A DNA stretch of 64,000 nucleotides from Durusdinium trenchii (GCA_963970005.1 CAXAMN010004047.1:9847-73846); one strand, 5' to 3'; counted from the first letter of the stretch, positions 35,901-38,954 are shown. Made by a program: numbers and translations. The notes: generated by a model from the letters alone, not told the origin.

Positions 35901-38160
35901 CTTCCTCCTGGAACTTCTTGTATTCCTGGTCGGAAACCATCTCCCTTCAGGTGAACACGTTGGTGCGACACCATGAGACACACCGGAGGTGTCTGTCCGC
36001 CGGAACCAATCCACCGCCAGCTGTGACGAAAAAACGCGAGCGACTGTCTCAAATCACGCCCACCAAAAGCCGAACACGTGGGAAAATCAGGATCTTTCCA
36101 TTTCAAATCAAACACAAGTACTTCAATCAACCATCCATCTTCTGTTTGACTTCCATGCGCCGGTTCCGTCCCAATCATGACTCTTCGTCCTTCAGCAGCT
36201 TGTCATTGGGGAAAGCAATGCCATAAAGCCGTTGCAGGGAATCGAGGTTTTGATCGCCCAGCCTGAGCGATTCTCAGGGGTTTTACAGCTAGTAGTAACA
36301 AGTGCATCGCTAGTAGTAACAAGTGCCACGCTAGTAGTAACAGGTGCCTTAATAAGCAAAGAGTTCATTTGCATTTTCTCATCGACTTTGTTGCGCGGGC
36401 ACGACGTTTCTTAATAAACAATATAATACCGAGATACTTCTTGAAAGGAAAAGCCTCGGAGTGTGGTCCCGGACCAGTAAGCTGCCGAGTTCTTCGTCAC
36501 CATGAAGGCCTCCGAACAGGGGTGATGTCATCGGCGGCGGCAACGGGAGACGTGACGGGCGCTTTTTGGAAAAGGAACCGCCTCCAACCTACTAGCTTCT
36601 TACTAGTAGTAATGGCCTCCAACCTACTAGCGATTGGGGTGATGCCGAAGTCTGTTTCAATCTTTTTGCTTGCATCCCATCCTGAAGACGGGAACCATTC
36701 CCCCACTCCAAGATCTGATCAAGTTCACTCTGATCTTCAGAACAACAAAGGATAATAACATAACAAAACACATCAAGAACACATGAATTAGTTAAATAAG
36801 AACAAACTTAACCAATAGACCTAACATGACGGAATTTCCCTTCAGCCACCCATCTCCTTGTCTCTTCCATCTCGGGCGCCGGCGAAGTCCTCGCTCGCGC
36901 GCCTTGGCGCGGTTCGTGTTTGGCAAATGGGGCCCGCGGCAGAGATCCACCAGGTCGCCACAGCGGTAGCCTGGCTTCCCGCAAACCAGTCCGGCGTAGC
37001 CAGGCGCAAAAAGAAACACCACAAAGGTCCTCGCTATATTTAGTCGCCACTCCATAACTCATATTCAACGCAATATCAGGTTTCACTCAAGGACATCAAG
37101 GGCCTTTGTGCAACATCTTGAGTCTTGCCACGTCTTGCCACATCTGAAAAAAACAAAAAACACAGGGCGGAGAGGCAACTCGTCATTGCTCCATCTGGCA
37201 CCTGTGCTTGAGAAGCCACTCACCAGCGCTCACTTCACCCCCGACGTCATCCACTTCGAATTGACTTCTGATCCTAATAGCTTCTTGCCCCTAGTAGTAA
37301 GGCCAAGAAACCCTAGTCAGTAGCATCCGATCGCTCCGTTCGAGTCGCGATGCCCGCCCGAAATGCTCCTAATTCGTAGCGATGCCCTTTGCTCCTCGCC
37401 GTCGCCATCGGCCTTGTTGGTGATCAACTGCACCTGGCGCGGGACCGGCGAGGCGGCGTCCGACTCGCCGGAACGCTCAGCACGCCTGTCGGTCGTCGAC
37501 GAGCGCGAGCGCGAGCGCTTTGGGCCTTGAAGGGGTTCTCTTTGAAGAGCTCAAGCGCCTGGAATTCGATTCTTCGATAAAAAAAGTAGGCTAATGTACT
37601 AATGGCTATATATGACCAATGGCTCAAGAATTGCAAGAACCATGTTTGGTTCAAAAACTTCTCGAAAAGTTGTTTCTACTACGGGTGGGCCAACCCCCAT
37701 AACCATGCCATGCACCTCCTCCTTCGAGAGGACACATCGCTGAAAAAGCTGCGACTCCTGACACAATTCTGCACAAAATCATTGGTGTATATCGATGTAT
37801 AGATCGATAGATACATAATATTTTTATGATTGATGCTTACTAGCCTGTACCCCCTTGCTTCTTCCAAATCTGCGAAGAGGTTGTCAACGCTTCCCGTCCT
37901 TGCAAATCTGCGTGGCATGATTGTTGATGGCATTGAAGTCATTCTCGTTCAGCTTCCTATGGCACTTCCAACCGAGCCCCCAGAGCCCACTTCGAACGAC
38001 CACGTGACATCTGTCCACGTAACACGGCGAAGAAATGAGACGAAGAAAGCTAGCTCATCCAACTCAAGTACCGCCTGAAATGATCCAGCTCAAGTTATAT
38101 AAAGCTTCAGTTTTTCTTCCCCAAGCCGCCTATCTCCGAAGTAGCCATCGTAGTAAAAGC
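4839..38160 (-). CDS. TARS: Threonyl-tRNA synthetase, cytosolic type, split into 27+ small exons
   Basis: This gene charges tRNA-Thr with threonine. I assembled it from 27 minus-strand exon fragments of 19-99 nt, which read in order through the editing domain, class II core and anticodon-binding domain. Joins carry frame and family motif together, for example PLGTR joining VYNKLMDFM across 35,198/35,028 and GDGAFYG joining PKIDIR across 29,090/28,740. The three zinc ligands of the family are present: Cys in PMNCPGH, His in DAHIFC and His in VVIHRAIL. The motif 2 region (FGVLHRNE, TGLTRVRRFQQD) matches cytosolic eukaryotic enzymes. Donors of the 24 fully defined exons are 12 GT, 11 GC and 1 GA. 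The N-terminal TGS region, a piece between QLDFN and the motif 3 exon, and the last C-terminal residues were not found. The start codon is therefore outside the mapped part, and the limits given are those of the first and last recognised exons. Confidence 0.9.
6149..6196 (+). repeat. Left terminal inverted repeat of the mobile element
   Basis: This 48-bp segment begins taaagcacttta and ends gttctttg. It pairs with the reverse complement of 21,910-21,957 at 38 of 48 positions, including runs of 5, 6, 6, 6, 5 and 8 bases. Similarity seems to extend weakly outward (gttcaata against gctcaata), with gaps. It lies 130 bp before the first start codon of the element. Confidence 0.65.
6279..6428 (+). 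CDS. Short basic N-terminal exon of the element's first gene
   Basis: A 49-codon frame starts MAPKKRPAGAMDVCMKKPAS and is rich in Lys, Pro and Ala, with two PKKR/KKPR-type clusters that look like nuclear localisation signals. It is the first start codon after the left inverted repeat. Short Lys-Pro-Ala starts of this type are common in dinoflagellate nuclear proteins. I infer that it splices, through a donor near gtggg at about 6,410-6,422, to the coding stretch from 6,684, but the exact junction could not be fixed. It could instead be an independent small protein ending at the stop at 6,426-6,428. Confidence 0.45.
   Translation: MAPKKRPAGAMDVCMKKPASAAAALKRPAYGKKPRTDLCYGQKTWVGVH
6684..7330 (+). 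CDS. DUF7869-like transposase-type protein, N-terminal Cys-containing exon
   Basis: This open stretch encodes an acidic Ser-rich start, then a segment reading SVTELLKRLCSCAKHECF followed by a charged helix (REQEILSERERFESL). A CxC...C motif followed by a basic/acidic helix is what I recall in the N-terminal part of dinoflagellate proteins with the DUF7869-type core. The middle portion around 7,000-7,060 (CFVCLFFLH) is hydrophobic and could be a retained intron. The C-terminal part is a Ser/Pro/Asp-rich linker with a PPQKKRRY nuclear-localisation-like cluster. It probably splices to the core exon starting near 7,446-7,490. Exon limits are approximate. Confidence 0.5.
7446..8861 (+). CDS. DUF7869-like transposase-type core
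   Basis: This is the longest convincing single exon in the window, open from the stop at 7,443 to 8,861. It starts with a helix-turn-helix-like stretch (RLYGVGSGVLQAMREGK). A CNHCARLK zinc-type motif follows. The likely acidic core is VDGMDQ, then QADNCFREGKNQY, a hydrophobic helix and RTAHSHEDIDQIF. The DN..-GKN and HSHEDID spacing is the signature I associate with the DUF7869 family, widespread in dinoflagellate, moss and cnidarian repeats and thought to be RNase H-like. Assignment as the element's transposase is an inference. No ATG opens this stretch, which fits its being an internal exon. It probably continues into the exon from about 8,992. Confidence 0.7.
   Translation, partial: KHLPPGFCISSSAKVCQAAHKRLYGVGSGVLQAMREGKPGYTMDQHRVYHPKHPTMDLSMRRSVDGKWQYILCFFWLLYVSEAEILPTRFGMPSEKVLKANAHDEDFEERYVTNYLRDIDAQFAMPSIEHLGPGSFSGPCRFLEWAQPVDIFYQYVAHEENEGRKPSTLTTFMKVYHKVFGTFLKFRSKLEHAQCNHCARLKAKIKGARSKSDRTQFVREFSQHILSQWLDRQVYWKIRGLSQRFFSASLPASDDVGIFSSVACIIVDGMDQSKLRTPRFGHLRISKLLEQVFRPTLHLAGVWIHGSELYLPISDESLKKDSETQIEMMARSLSALCRLGPGRLPLGCHIQADNCFREGKNQYIACFLLLLTVIGAFRFTSMGFLRTAHSHEDIDQIFGQVSRLLKAKSFNTPSQLIQLLQSVTQRSGEPSRIRGTVVHPYKLDEVARWKQFTQQLGIAFKGLRCLTLRQI
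8992..9543 (+). CDS. DUF7869-like transposase-type protein, C-terminal exon
   Basis: Reads RADIERDIWDNVAEVEDF, then IFLIAKRWLADRQVL, an AVVPGETAAKIR segment and a C-terminal Arg/Asp-rich tail ending at a stop at 9,541-9,543. Similar tails (a VKRYMxD helix, a Pro-rich step, then a helix before a short YEIL motif) follow the DUF7869 core in other dinoflagellate proteins as far as I recall. It sits about 130 bp after the core exon and on the same strand. The exact acceptor is uncertain. A Ser/Asp acidic patch (SSSGDSEGD) lies near the end. Confidence 0.5.
   Translation, partial: RADIERDIWDNVAEVEDFKHGSQPPRSDQDIFLIAKRWLADRQVLRLVAVVPGETAAKIRVGLHLPEGVAPRRGISETVRSNIARYVPRCRAQGDLNAVAANYLMGWSTGTLETIPRPNVYEILSYRWRREHRDEVVVPGSWTKPGRKRHIDLTVDLRGEQSSSGDSEGDIVLPRVLLDDRDN
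9544..10470 (+). other. Linker between transposase-type gene and methyltransferase gene
   Basis: Holds short acidic open stretches, for example SEEDEEELFVASDIDNAS near 9,960-10,020 and METDAEAFVDGPV-like sequence near 10,220-10,290. These could be small N-terminal exons of the methyltransferase, because dinoflagellate enzymes of this type often begin with acidic segments. I could not place splice sites with confidence. Confidence 0.35.
10474..10678 (+). CDS. C5 cytosine DNA methyltransferase, motif I exon
   Basis: This exon carries VIRIGSICSGLGTAEMVAQ, which is motif I (the S-adenosylmethionine-binding FxGxG loop, here ICSGLGTAE) of C5 cytosine methyltransferases. It is preceded by a basic helical stretch (DYLHIYQRKLHRSFGG). 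The exon ends near IKAF, with a donor near 10,678. The enzyme transfers a methyl group to C5 of cytosine in DNA. The other conserved motifs follow in order on the same strand up to 12,739, so the gene looks intact. No recognisable targeting or chromatin-reading domain precedes the catalytic part, unlike DNMT1 or DNMT3. Confidence 0.8.
10909..11055 (+). CDS. C5 DNA methyltransferase, motif II-III exon
   Basis: Begins after a CAG acceptor and reads LECTFMVEIEKKKRDFLLQF, then an FKDMAEIG turn. This matches the segment after motif I in which a strand ends in an acidic residue that contacts the cofactor (the Val-Glu-Ile-Glu position), followed by a helix and the DI/EI turn. The exon ends at LVPK with a GC donor at 11,056-11,057, the same non-canonical donor type seen in the host gene. 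Confidence 0.75.
11210..11431 (+). CDS. C5 DNA methyltransferase, catalytic motif IV and VI exon
   Basis: Contains VDVLIAGFPCVSLSPL, the Pro-Cys catalytic loop (motif IV) whose cysteine attacks C6 of cytosine. It also contains RMVLLENVQTLF, the ENV motif VI whose glutamate protonates the base. A CAG acceptor precedes 11,210, and the likely GC donor follows FASRK at 11,431. All residues needed for catalysis are present, so the enzyme is probably active or only recently inactive. Confidence 0.85.
11611..11930 (+). CDS. C5 DNA methyltransferase, motif VIII exon
   Basis: Reads YEIMRKKLVSLGYSVNAALF, then FGPPQSRNRAWVIAGL. The QSRxR sequence is motif VIII, which contacts the target base and cofactor loop. 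A GAG acceptor ends at 11,610. The following region (YDTEMAILDAAR onward and a Lys-rich NPKKQAVKKHKF) corresponds in position to the variable target-recognition region. The 3' limit is uncertain; the frame stays open to 11,986 but turns low in quality after about 11,930. Confidence 0.8.
12061..12224 (+). CDS. C5 DNA methyltransferase, target-recognition region exon
   Basis: An open stretch reads IPTLKAHVDKIIAELRPV, then VCDVSERELAILATAV and an amphipathic helix, ending at a stop. It lies between the motif VIII and motif IX exons and has the helical, charged look of the target-recognition region seen in dinoflagellate enzymes of this type. The donor probably precedes the stop (after VIQ). The frame and flanking AG suggest a real exon, but there is no conserved motif to prove it. 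Confidence 0.55.
12401..12739 (+). CDS. C5 DNA methyltransferase, C-terminal motif IX-X exons
   Basis: Two coding pieces joined by a short intron. The first reads TFCKNHPDTRTCCIIPKGKY with a TGPGNFRQL segment. The second starts near 12,610 and reads MEEMAMLQGLGDEDW (motif IX, the LQGxP-type turn), then LAQNFLGNAHLITI (motif X, the QxxGNA sequence that completes the cofactor pocket). It ends at a stop at 12,737-12,739. The intervening 12,556-12,608 stretch (FPPFLITLSS) is probably intronic. Motif X in the normal C-terminal position shows that the catalytic domain is complete and not circularly permuted. Confidence 0.8.
   Translation, partial: FNRQTFCKNHPDTRTCCIIPKGKYIVTGPGNFRQLVPKALKPNKGTTGKWFSVFKFPPFLITLSSTVFDRASMEEMAMLQGLGDEDWFSFGMDKLPPALAQNFLGNAHLITI
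13264..13626 (+). CDS. Start of a large unknown element protein, with nuclear localisation signal
   Basis: Starts MPPKKKAKVSGNVKSVDQ. PKKKAKV resembles the SV40-type monopartite nuclear localisation signal, so the product is probably nuclear. A helical region follows (LQTKLKDWINKAYGMRHGGG, then SLLEICQRCWQDKDGL and a Met/Glu-rich helix). The frame ends at a stop at 13,624-13,626, though the coding part may splice out shortly before it. I do not recognise the family. Downstream same-strand exons up to 19,460 share its style and may form one very large protein; the alternative is two or three separate genes. Confidence 0.6.
   Translation: MPPKKKAKVSGNVKSVDQVNPTSLEDLSPLQTKLKDWINKAYGMRHGGGDSLPWPVEKGGSLLEICQRCWQDKDGLLNASLALVQKMGILSESATTDDFEDKFMTAKDCLEEIRSHHARP
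13964..14271. repeat. Three copies of a 33-bp near-perfect palindrome
   Basis: The palindrome tatggagagctcttctagga... occurs at 13,964-13,996, 14,107-14,139 and 14,239-14,271. Each has 15-base arms (14 of 15 pairing) around a central TAG, and the inner 21 bases (gagctcttctaggaagagct + c) are a perfect inverted repeat. All three copies appear identical while the sequence between them (143 and 132 bp start to start) does not match. This argues for selection or gene conversion on the palindrome itself. It lies inside the element, between the first and second exons of the unknown protein. Confidence 0.85.
14265..14430. repeat. 53-bp tandem repeat, three units
   Basis: Units begin at 14,265, 14,318 and 14,371. 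Each is made of two related halves (25 and 28 bp), both starting cgccataacc. The first unit grows directly out of the right arm of the third 33-bp palindrome, which ends ctcgccata, so the palindrome arm may have seeded the array. The apparent minus-strand frame (repeated GLWRGIPGQVMASDF) is a by-product: 53 is not a multiple of three, so the frame shifts from unit to unit. Confidence 0.8.
14669..15135 (+). CDS. Unknown element protein, second exon
   Basis: Begins after an AG acceptor and reads VRRSTIHYKPCQGEFLALRL, then FGLYMYDDGGMKGLAAALVW, a histidine/arginine helix and EWSEILLRLGDHGSSYSEAI. It has the even residue mix of real coding sequence and no stop until 15,138. No domain is recognised. 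The YMYDDGG stretch superficially recalls a polymerase YxDD box, but none of the other reverse transcriptase motifs are near it. It follows the palindrome-bearing intron of about 1 kb. Confidence 0.6.
15222..16169 (+). CDS. Unknown element protein, long helical exon
   Basis: A 315-codon exon opens after a CAG acceptor (ENGDKSASGTLMIDSKKTHS). It ends at a stop at 16,167-16,169. It is mainly helical and rich in Gln, Arg and Glu, for example RQEETVCLEAEQQQSELRAA and LRHRKTMGWRLEQAKVGEK, suggesting a coiled coil in its second half. I recognise no catalytic motif. It is one of the longest clean reading frames of the element and has no counterpart that I can name. If the stop is real, a separate gene starts at about 16,284; otherwise a donor lies just before it. 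Confidence 0.65.
   Translation, partial: ENGDKSASGTLMIDSKKTHSIKHWMTKCGSLAREVVLESMQDSPFQMGPFGESLAGMGQLFLQSSADGLQGSADALAPLAHEDCIAIQWDLQLTEASQGMLFRRIKIAFDRATAIVDDVRDRKRYRMKPDEVVALRNLCALWGQIRAFCKTRLPDFDSFEQKLHSGNSMDDQFAEILQTCPSKFAISMLPVSQHEAACQLKRQEETVCLEAEQQQSELRAAKWRYFVAALERDQRQLSLVASAPEKLDMLRHRKTMGWRLEQAKVGEKIMMAYSEKFIRCRHIQQMEHMHEILHEYRAFVAPCSGIDHQYDAFSN
16284..16634 (+). CDS. Unknown element protein, exon with Lys/Glu-rich helix
   Basis: Begins after an AG acceptor with AETAGVKTTDICTITFVDLN, then NSKEKMNELMKAVAAVNDVA and KKSSKRGLADEERDLQESLW. It ends at a stop at 16,632-16,634, with a probable donor before the low-quality tail. The frame continues the style of the previous exon. No family is recognised. 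Confidence 0.55.
   Translation, partial: AETAGVKTTDICTITFVDLNTPLANSKEKMNELMKAVAAVNDVAPTKSIGCIELADIPKKSSKRGLADEERDLQESLWSLKQQCDARWILPFEVPQAAEAHSSRRQGWKTGWGTLS
16741..17156 (+). CDS. Unknown element protein, exon with VVNLTGYVEEL motif
   Basis: Reads RLVVNKDAEETNVFLTSAEL, then RPLADQKIFIPLSKDLLLPE, RTAERQRPSQEAVTAQKGTD and AVLVVNLTGYVEELGSA. The last part looks like a Rossmann-type strand and turn that I loosely associate with methyltransferase-like dinoflagellate proteins, but I cannot name the family. A hydrophobic tail (LWLYTLCALCLYSILML) precedes the stop at 17,154-17,156; this could be read-through into an intron after a GT or GC donor. The acceptor is probably the CAG ending at 16,740. 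Confidence 0.55.
17157..18003 (+). other. AT-rich intron-like stretch of the element
   Basis: No exon is supported. The region 17,330-17,480 is strongly AT-rich, with runs of alternating TA (gtatatatatatatattata) and related words, the most AT-rich block of the window. It separates the exon ending near 17,156 from the one starting at 18,004 and is probably an intron, or the boundary between two element genes. Confidence 0.5.
18004..18459 (+). CDS. Unknown element protein, conserved-looking exon
   Basis: Opens after a CAG acceptor and reads VLQHKLDKNNFGGFNCEKLY, then FGHCRLQRDILQSWMANKLD, GLDSLKWEVCERNGNRMVIK and a Ser/Glu/Thr-rich tail (TTEASENTANSEAQD). The donor is probably the GT at 18,460. 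Joined with the next exon the frame continues as AQD then DELSKEFIK. No domain is recognised. Confidence 0.55.
18604..18650 (+). CDS. Unknown element protein, short connecting exon
   Basis: After a CAG acceptor the frame reads DELSKEFIKANPTFD. It joins in phase to the acidic tail of the exon ending at 18,459. The 3' limit is not fixed. It is included because both the acceptor and the frame agree. Confidence 0.4.
18765..19460 (+). CDS. Unknown element protein, C-terminal exon
   Basis: Opens after a CAG acceptor at the sequence DPNVSNATTMESLDALKAVE. It continues with a beta-rich region (VQLLLTKSKQVWLVSLDKDK, then GFGSGQYAKAAECGDGVPY) and MTLYKLLVLTEREKSVTAHK. It ends at a stop at 19,458-19,460; an alternative donor follows CKSFFAR near 19,299. 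I have an impression of similar sequences in other dinoflagellate genomes but cannot assign a function. As the last exon of the block it may close a protein of well over 1,000 residues that began at 13,264. Confidence 0.55.
   Translation, partial: DPNVSNATTMESLDALKAVEEIAYQVQSEVSGVQLLLTKSKQVWLVSLDKDKVLAKHCQLGGFGSGQYAKAAECGDGVPYKLEDKDKTPVQVDETSLRESAATGSVATMTLYKLLVLTEREKSVTAHKVSYFNVSRKDDSSVEAGCDAFNVEPTHEMKFKILQQEGSEKVNCKSFFARCVPAVSTSAHIRTVFRFRFERVGLSLKVQKPYVITRSSLSLQKGKPLKIAEGN
19461..20169 (+). other. Spacer within the element, no gene seen
   Basis: No frame in this stretch shows protein-like composition or motifs. It lies between the end of the large unknown protein and the small membrane protein. 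Confidence 0.45.
20170..20553 (+). CDS. Small membrane protein with Cys/His motif
   Basis: The first ATG in frame gives a 127-residue protein. Residues about 3-35 are hydrophobic (FVYFNLSLLPLALIIFAGAW) and could form a signal anchor or one or two membrane helices. The C-terminal third contains CWHSNDQCRHVKNLKK, then FHPCKDC. This His/Cys pattern (H...C...C..C) resembles small metal-binding motifs that recur in dinoflagellate mobile or repeated genes. Single exon, with its own stop. Its role in the element is unknown. Confidence 0.55.
   Translation: MSVVAALEIWNAAFVYFNLSLLPLALIIFAGAWTFWPTRKPAMKDAAVSTEDCGTPQTLLQPIGPTIREEPSDQPGRRCFADVVITTSTGKCWHSNDQCRHVKNLKKSTTRTFHPCKDCAYMPSTWR
20844..21140 (+). 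CDS. RG-repeat protein exon of the element
   Basis: From an ATG the frame reads MKAQIDVQALVFARLDQAAG and a Pro-rich segment (LTTPPPRAPRASPSF). An Arg-Gly tract follows (PGRGRGRGRSRGRGQSRGRA), typical of RNA- or nucleic-acid-binding GAR domains. After GEHAADGNQS the frame becomes AT-rich and non-coding, so a splice to the exon containing 21,334 is likely. The start may lie further upstream in another exon. The minus-strand Arg-Pro-rich frame over the same bases is its shadow. Confidence 0.5.
21334..21771 (+). CDS. Basic protein with MBD-like C-terminal domain
   Basis: A 145-residue frame ending at a stop at 21,769-21,771. The first 100 residues are Lys/Glu/Pro-rich, with KPVSRAIVPKKPATSRET and SPAKMKRPSAKAEPRKRQK, like a histone-tail or linker-type nucleic acid-binding arm. 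Residues about 103-141 read NGWKALKFKR, then FWKFVSPTNDTFWTLSAAEA. The order GW, basic strand, aromatic strand, P-x-N/G, F/W then SxxEA is that of a methyl-CpG-binding domain, though shorter and lacking its clear Arg fingers. If correct, the element would encode both a methylation writer and a reader. It is probably the 3' exon of the RG-repeat gene. It could equally be an unrelated dinoflagellate DNA-binding domain. Confidence 0.5.
   Translation: MRKPVSRAIVPKKPATSRETAPKNEESPAKVEKTRDAMAEGEEEEKTDEDQCVDPSLRADEKKKEPSLPCAKSPAKMKRPSAKAEPRKRQKAELVSEETTKNGWKALKFKRNTSGTPFWKFVSPTNDTFWTLSAAEAAGFKRSEP
21910..21957 (-). repeat. Right terminal inverted repeat of the mobile element
   Basis: This is the mate of the repeat at 6,149-6,196. 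It lies 139 bp after the stop codon of the last element gene and 156 bp before the synthetase exon at 22,113. Mismatches include a three-base block (GGG against CCC), which suggests an old or structurally constrained repeat rather than a recent perfect one. Confidence 0.65.
22113..35925 (-). CDS. TARS: Threonyl-tRNA synthetase, catalytic-core exons
   Basis: Minus-strand exons in coding order are 35925-35878 (EEAAKRDHRR), 35251-35198 (SPGCCFWFPLGT), 35028-34971 (VYNKLMDFMRSEY), 34596-34528 (EVVTPNMYDARLFLASGHY), 34199-34130 (LKPMNCPGH), 33997-33950 (ELPLRYADFGVLHRNE), 33779-33729 (motif 2, TGLTRVRRFQQD), 33212-33164 (DAHIFCRPDQIK), 32978-32932 (ALDFLDFVYKIFGFK), 30078-30046 (LSTRPKK), 29339-29304 (ALGSKEIWDNAE), 29150-29090 (GREWSLNPGDGAFY), 28740-28722 (PKIDI, only 19 nt), 28382-28344 (DAMKRKHQCG), 28051 to about 28031 (IQLDFN), 22384-22293 (motif 3, VVIHRAILGSIERM) and 22137-22113 (SAILMEHY). 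Frame is kept across each defined junction. Short pieces are missing between the RDHRR and SPGC exons, before the LKPMNCPGH exon and after QLDFN. A possible extra exon reading DHEFQIV lies near 34,441-34,463. Confidence 0.88.
22385..24357. other. Intron of the synthetase gene with short repeats
   Basis: This lies between the motif 3 exon and the first nested RING frame. It contains a (CA)n run at about 22,736-22,755, a copy of the 21-bp family near 23,194-23,228 and a degenerate copy of the 38-bp family near 24,098-24,190. A GC-rich minus-strand stretch at 22,940-23,090 reads like coding (FEVIWREGRLKNGFERPAGR) but matches nothing I know. Confidence 0.4.
24358..24744 (-). CDS. Membrane-anchored RING-H2 protein, nested in intron
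   Basis: A 128-residue single-exon frame; I chose the ATG of MDVWFKMVAV because the membrane segment follows at once. Residues 6-26 are one transmembrane helix (VAVLTFSLIFMVGGIVYLV), followed by a basic/helical juxtamembrane region. The RING-H2 finger has Cys60, Cys63, Cys77, His79, His82, Cys85, Cys103 and Cys106 in the C3H2C3 order, so it is probably an E3 ubiquitin ligase of a membrane. It lies on the same strand as the synthetase, inside its intron between the QLDFN and VVIHRAIL exons. That suggests a nested gene, perhaps a retrocopy because it lacks introns. Confidence 0.75.
   Translation of the reverse strand: MDVWFKMVAVLTFSLIFMVGGIVYLVRQKRSLRWDAEKLKREVTKIVDSIPRRRTAEGECSICLEAFAGGEVKQMKCQHSYHTECLLTWALHRALRGYESVPCPLCRQDHTIQSTNPEIIGGVSFMDL
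24979..25176. repeat. Array of 21-bp repeats (ggttggaggccatcgctctta) with a gap
   Basis: About nine units of a 21-bp repeat in tandem, interrupted by ten N at 25,078-25,087. As 21 is a multiple of three, the array stays open in several frames on both strands (GWRPSLL or MASNLRA type peptides), which creates false proteins. Other short copies of this family occur at about 3,233, 23,194, 27,640, 28,164, 30,469, 32,369, 36,585, 39,778, 41,172, 41,845, 42,741, 47,873, 50,917 and 57,030. The unknown bases mark an unresolved copy number. Confidence 0.85.
25699..27034 (-). CDS. Unassigned minus-strand exons inside a synthetase intron
   Basis: Several pieces look like real coding sequence on the minus strand: 27,034-26,753 (RRSVLFAETAAFGLHTTRAG, then PGAMSVVFKRIPIGGSAAVF), about 26,400-26,245 (FPIAGDEGEVTFDAQRDVGA) and about 25,870-25,699 (FTVTSTLPDGPDLWSRFDNT, ending YFAAYIKDVT and a stop). 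I do not recognise a family. They fall between the QLDFN and VVIHRAIL exons of the synthetase. They must be a nested gene, part of a different gene if the assembly is wrong here, or non-coding look-alikes. Confidence 0.4.
28164..28228. repeat. Copy of the 21-bp gatggcctccaacctagtagc repeat
   Basis: Three degenerate units in the orientation gatggcctcc(aa)..., lying in the intron between the IQLDFN and HQCG exons of the synthetase. Confidence 0.7.
30469..30562. repeat. Array of the 21-bp gatggcctccaaccta repeat
   Basis: Four to five degenerate units of atggcctccaacctaatagc, in an intron of the synthetase just above the LSTRPKK exon. It keeps a plus-strand frame open and explains the spurious 235-codon frame that covers it. 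Confidence 0.75.
31321..31794 (-). CDS. RING-H2 finger protein, C-terminal part, nested in intron
   Basis: A 157-codon open stretch with no in-frame ATG upstream of the RING, so it is probably a terminal exon preceded by an AG acceptor near 31,795. The RING-H2 ligands are Cys94, Cys97, Cys124, His126, His129, Cys132, Cys146 and Cys149 (PCSICHEEM, then LPCGHHFHQKCVKKW and CPLC). A His/Ala/Gln insert (HTAQHAAQHAAAV) lies between the first two pairs. An E3 ubiquitin ligase role is likely. It is on the same strand as the synthetase and lies between its FGFK and LSTRPKK exons. The frame ends at 31,321 soon after the last Cys. Confidence 0.7.
   Translation of the reverse strand: MSWRNAVKQQCCFEGAFLSSFHDVLNGHIRHVDLRSKPGKAIPLEIDALIGTPNKNRPKEHGHGTLRELQALKLKSDAVDTFLEEVTSCDVEPCSICHEEMCCHNTHTAQHAAQHAAAVVRLPCGHHFHQKCVKKWLVGGRGDPRCPLCNRIFEVAC
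32433..32741 (-). CDS. Unassigned exon candidate starting MAFLKAIKCF
   Basis: On the minus strand an ATG opens MAFLKAIKCFKSRAKVLPET, then MYRVHLESEGPYGLMLCGHE and SDHPHCPWDLPVG, before the frame runs into the 38-bp repeat at about 32,520-32,433. The first 74 residues look like genuine protein and the remainder does not. It may be the first exon of the nested RING gene that ends at 31,321. No family is recognised. Confidence 0.4.
   Translation of the reverse strand: MAFLKAIKCFKSRAKVLPETMYRVHLESEGPYGLMLCGHETIQCLVIVSIQKSKAVKAWNSDHPHCPWDLPVGTRGYVRNKGIATGNKMYKNATRSSWHYYL
36903..38160 (-). CDS. TARS: Threonyl-tRNA synthetase, editing-domain exons
   Basis: Four minus-strand exons cover the second domain, which hydrolyses mischarged Ser-tRNA-Thr. 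The first begins at 38,160 and reads FYYDGYF, the family's NGFYYD motif. The second, about 37,960-37,899, reads LNENDFNAINNHATQICK, matching the DDFxxIE helix. The third, 37,558-37,526, reads ALELFKENPFK, an almost invariant family motif. The fourth, 36,970-36,903, reads YRCGDLVDLCRGPHLPNT. Its Cys and His in LCRGPH correspond to two residues of the editing site. The last two exons have GC donors. The HxxxH half of the editing site should lie further upstream (above 38.2 kb), but I could not find it. The ends of the first two exons are approximate. Confidence 0.85.
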
Positions 38161-38954
38161 CTGACCTCAGGTGCCACCAGTGCTTCCGCTTCGGTGTCTG
38201 GTGCTTTCGTGTGCACGTCTTCGCCGTGGCGTGAAGCTATTAGGAACAGGTGCATGGCTAGCTAGTAGCTATTACGGATTTGGAGTATATGTTCACGACC
38301 TCTTCACTCATCACCACTTCATACTTCACGATCGTTCACGATCGAAGAGCCTCCCACCCTTCAGGCCCATGGGCTCCTGGCTCCAAGGCCGGACCGATCG
38401 TCAGGTGGCAACCGAACTCGCGTTCCAAAGCCTGACCTCAGCGAGTTCGGTGCTCTGCGGTGGGGTTCCACTTCGGAACTTCTGTTCCAGTTCAGCACAG
38501 TTCTGCGGTGCTCTGCGGTGGGGTTCCAGTTCGCAGCACAGTTCAGTCCTTTTCAGATCCGAAAATTGCTCTTCTTTTGCTCATCAAGTTCTTATAGCAC
38601 TATCGGATGCCCCCTGCCGCTCCGGCACATGTCTAGTTCGTAAACGGTGCAGCTCTTGGGAACGAATTGGGCGCAGCCCGTCGCCAGCATGCCGCTGGAG
38701 CCGCTCGCAGGAGTCGCTCAACGAAACACTTTTTGGTCACAAGCGGAGCTTCCGGGTATCGATGTTGCCCTTCTGGAGGAGCTTCATGAGCCTCGCCAGT
38801 GTTCAGGGACACTCAGTCAATGTGGAAAGGAGACCGGAGAGGAATCTACGCCACGCACGTTGGGGCACCACGTCATTAATGACTTCTGCTGTTCCTCTTG
38901 GTGGCACGGCCGCAGGCAAGAGAAACCACTGCCAACTCTACCCAAACTCGAGGC

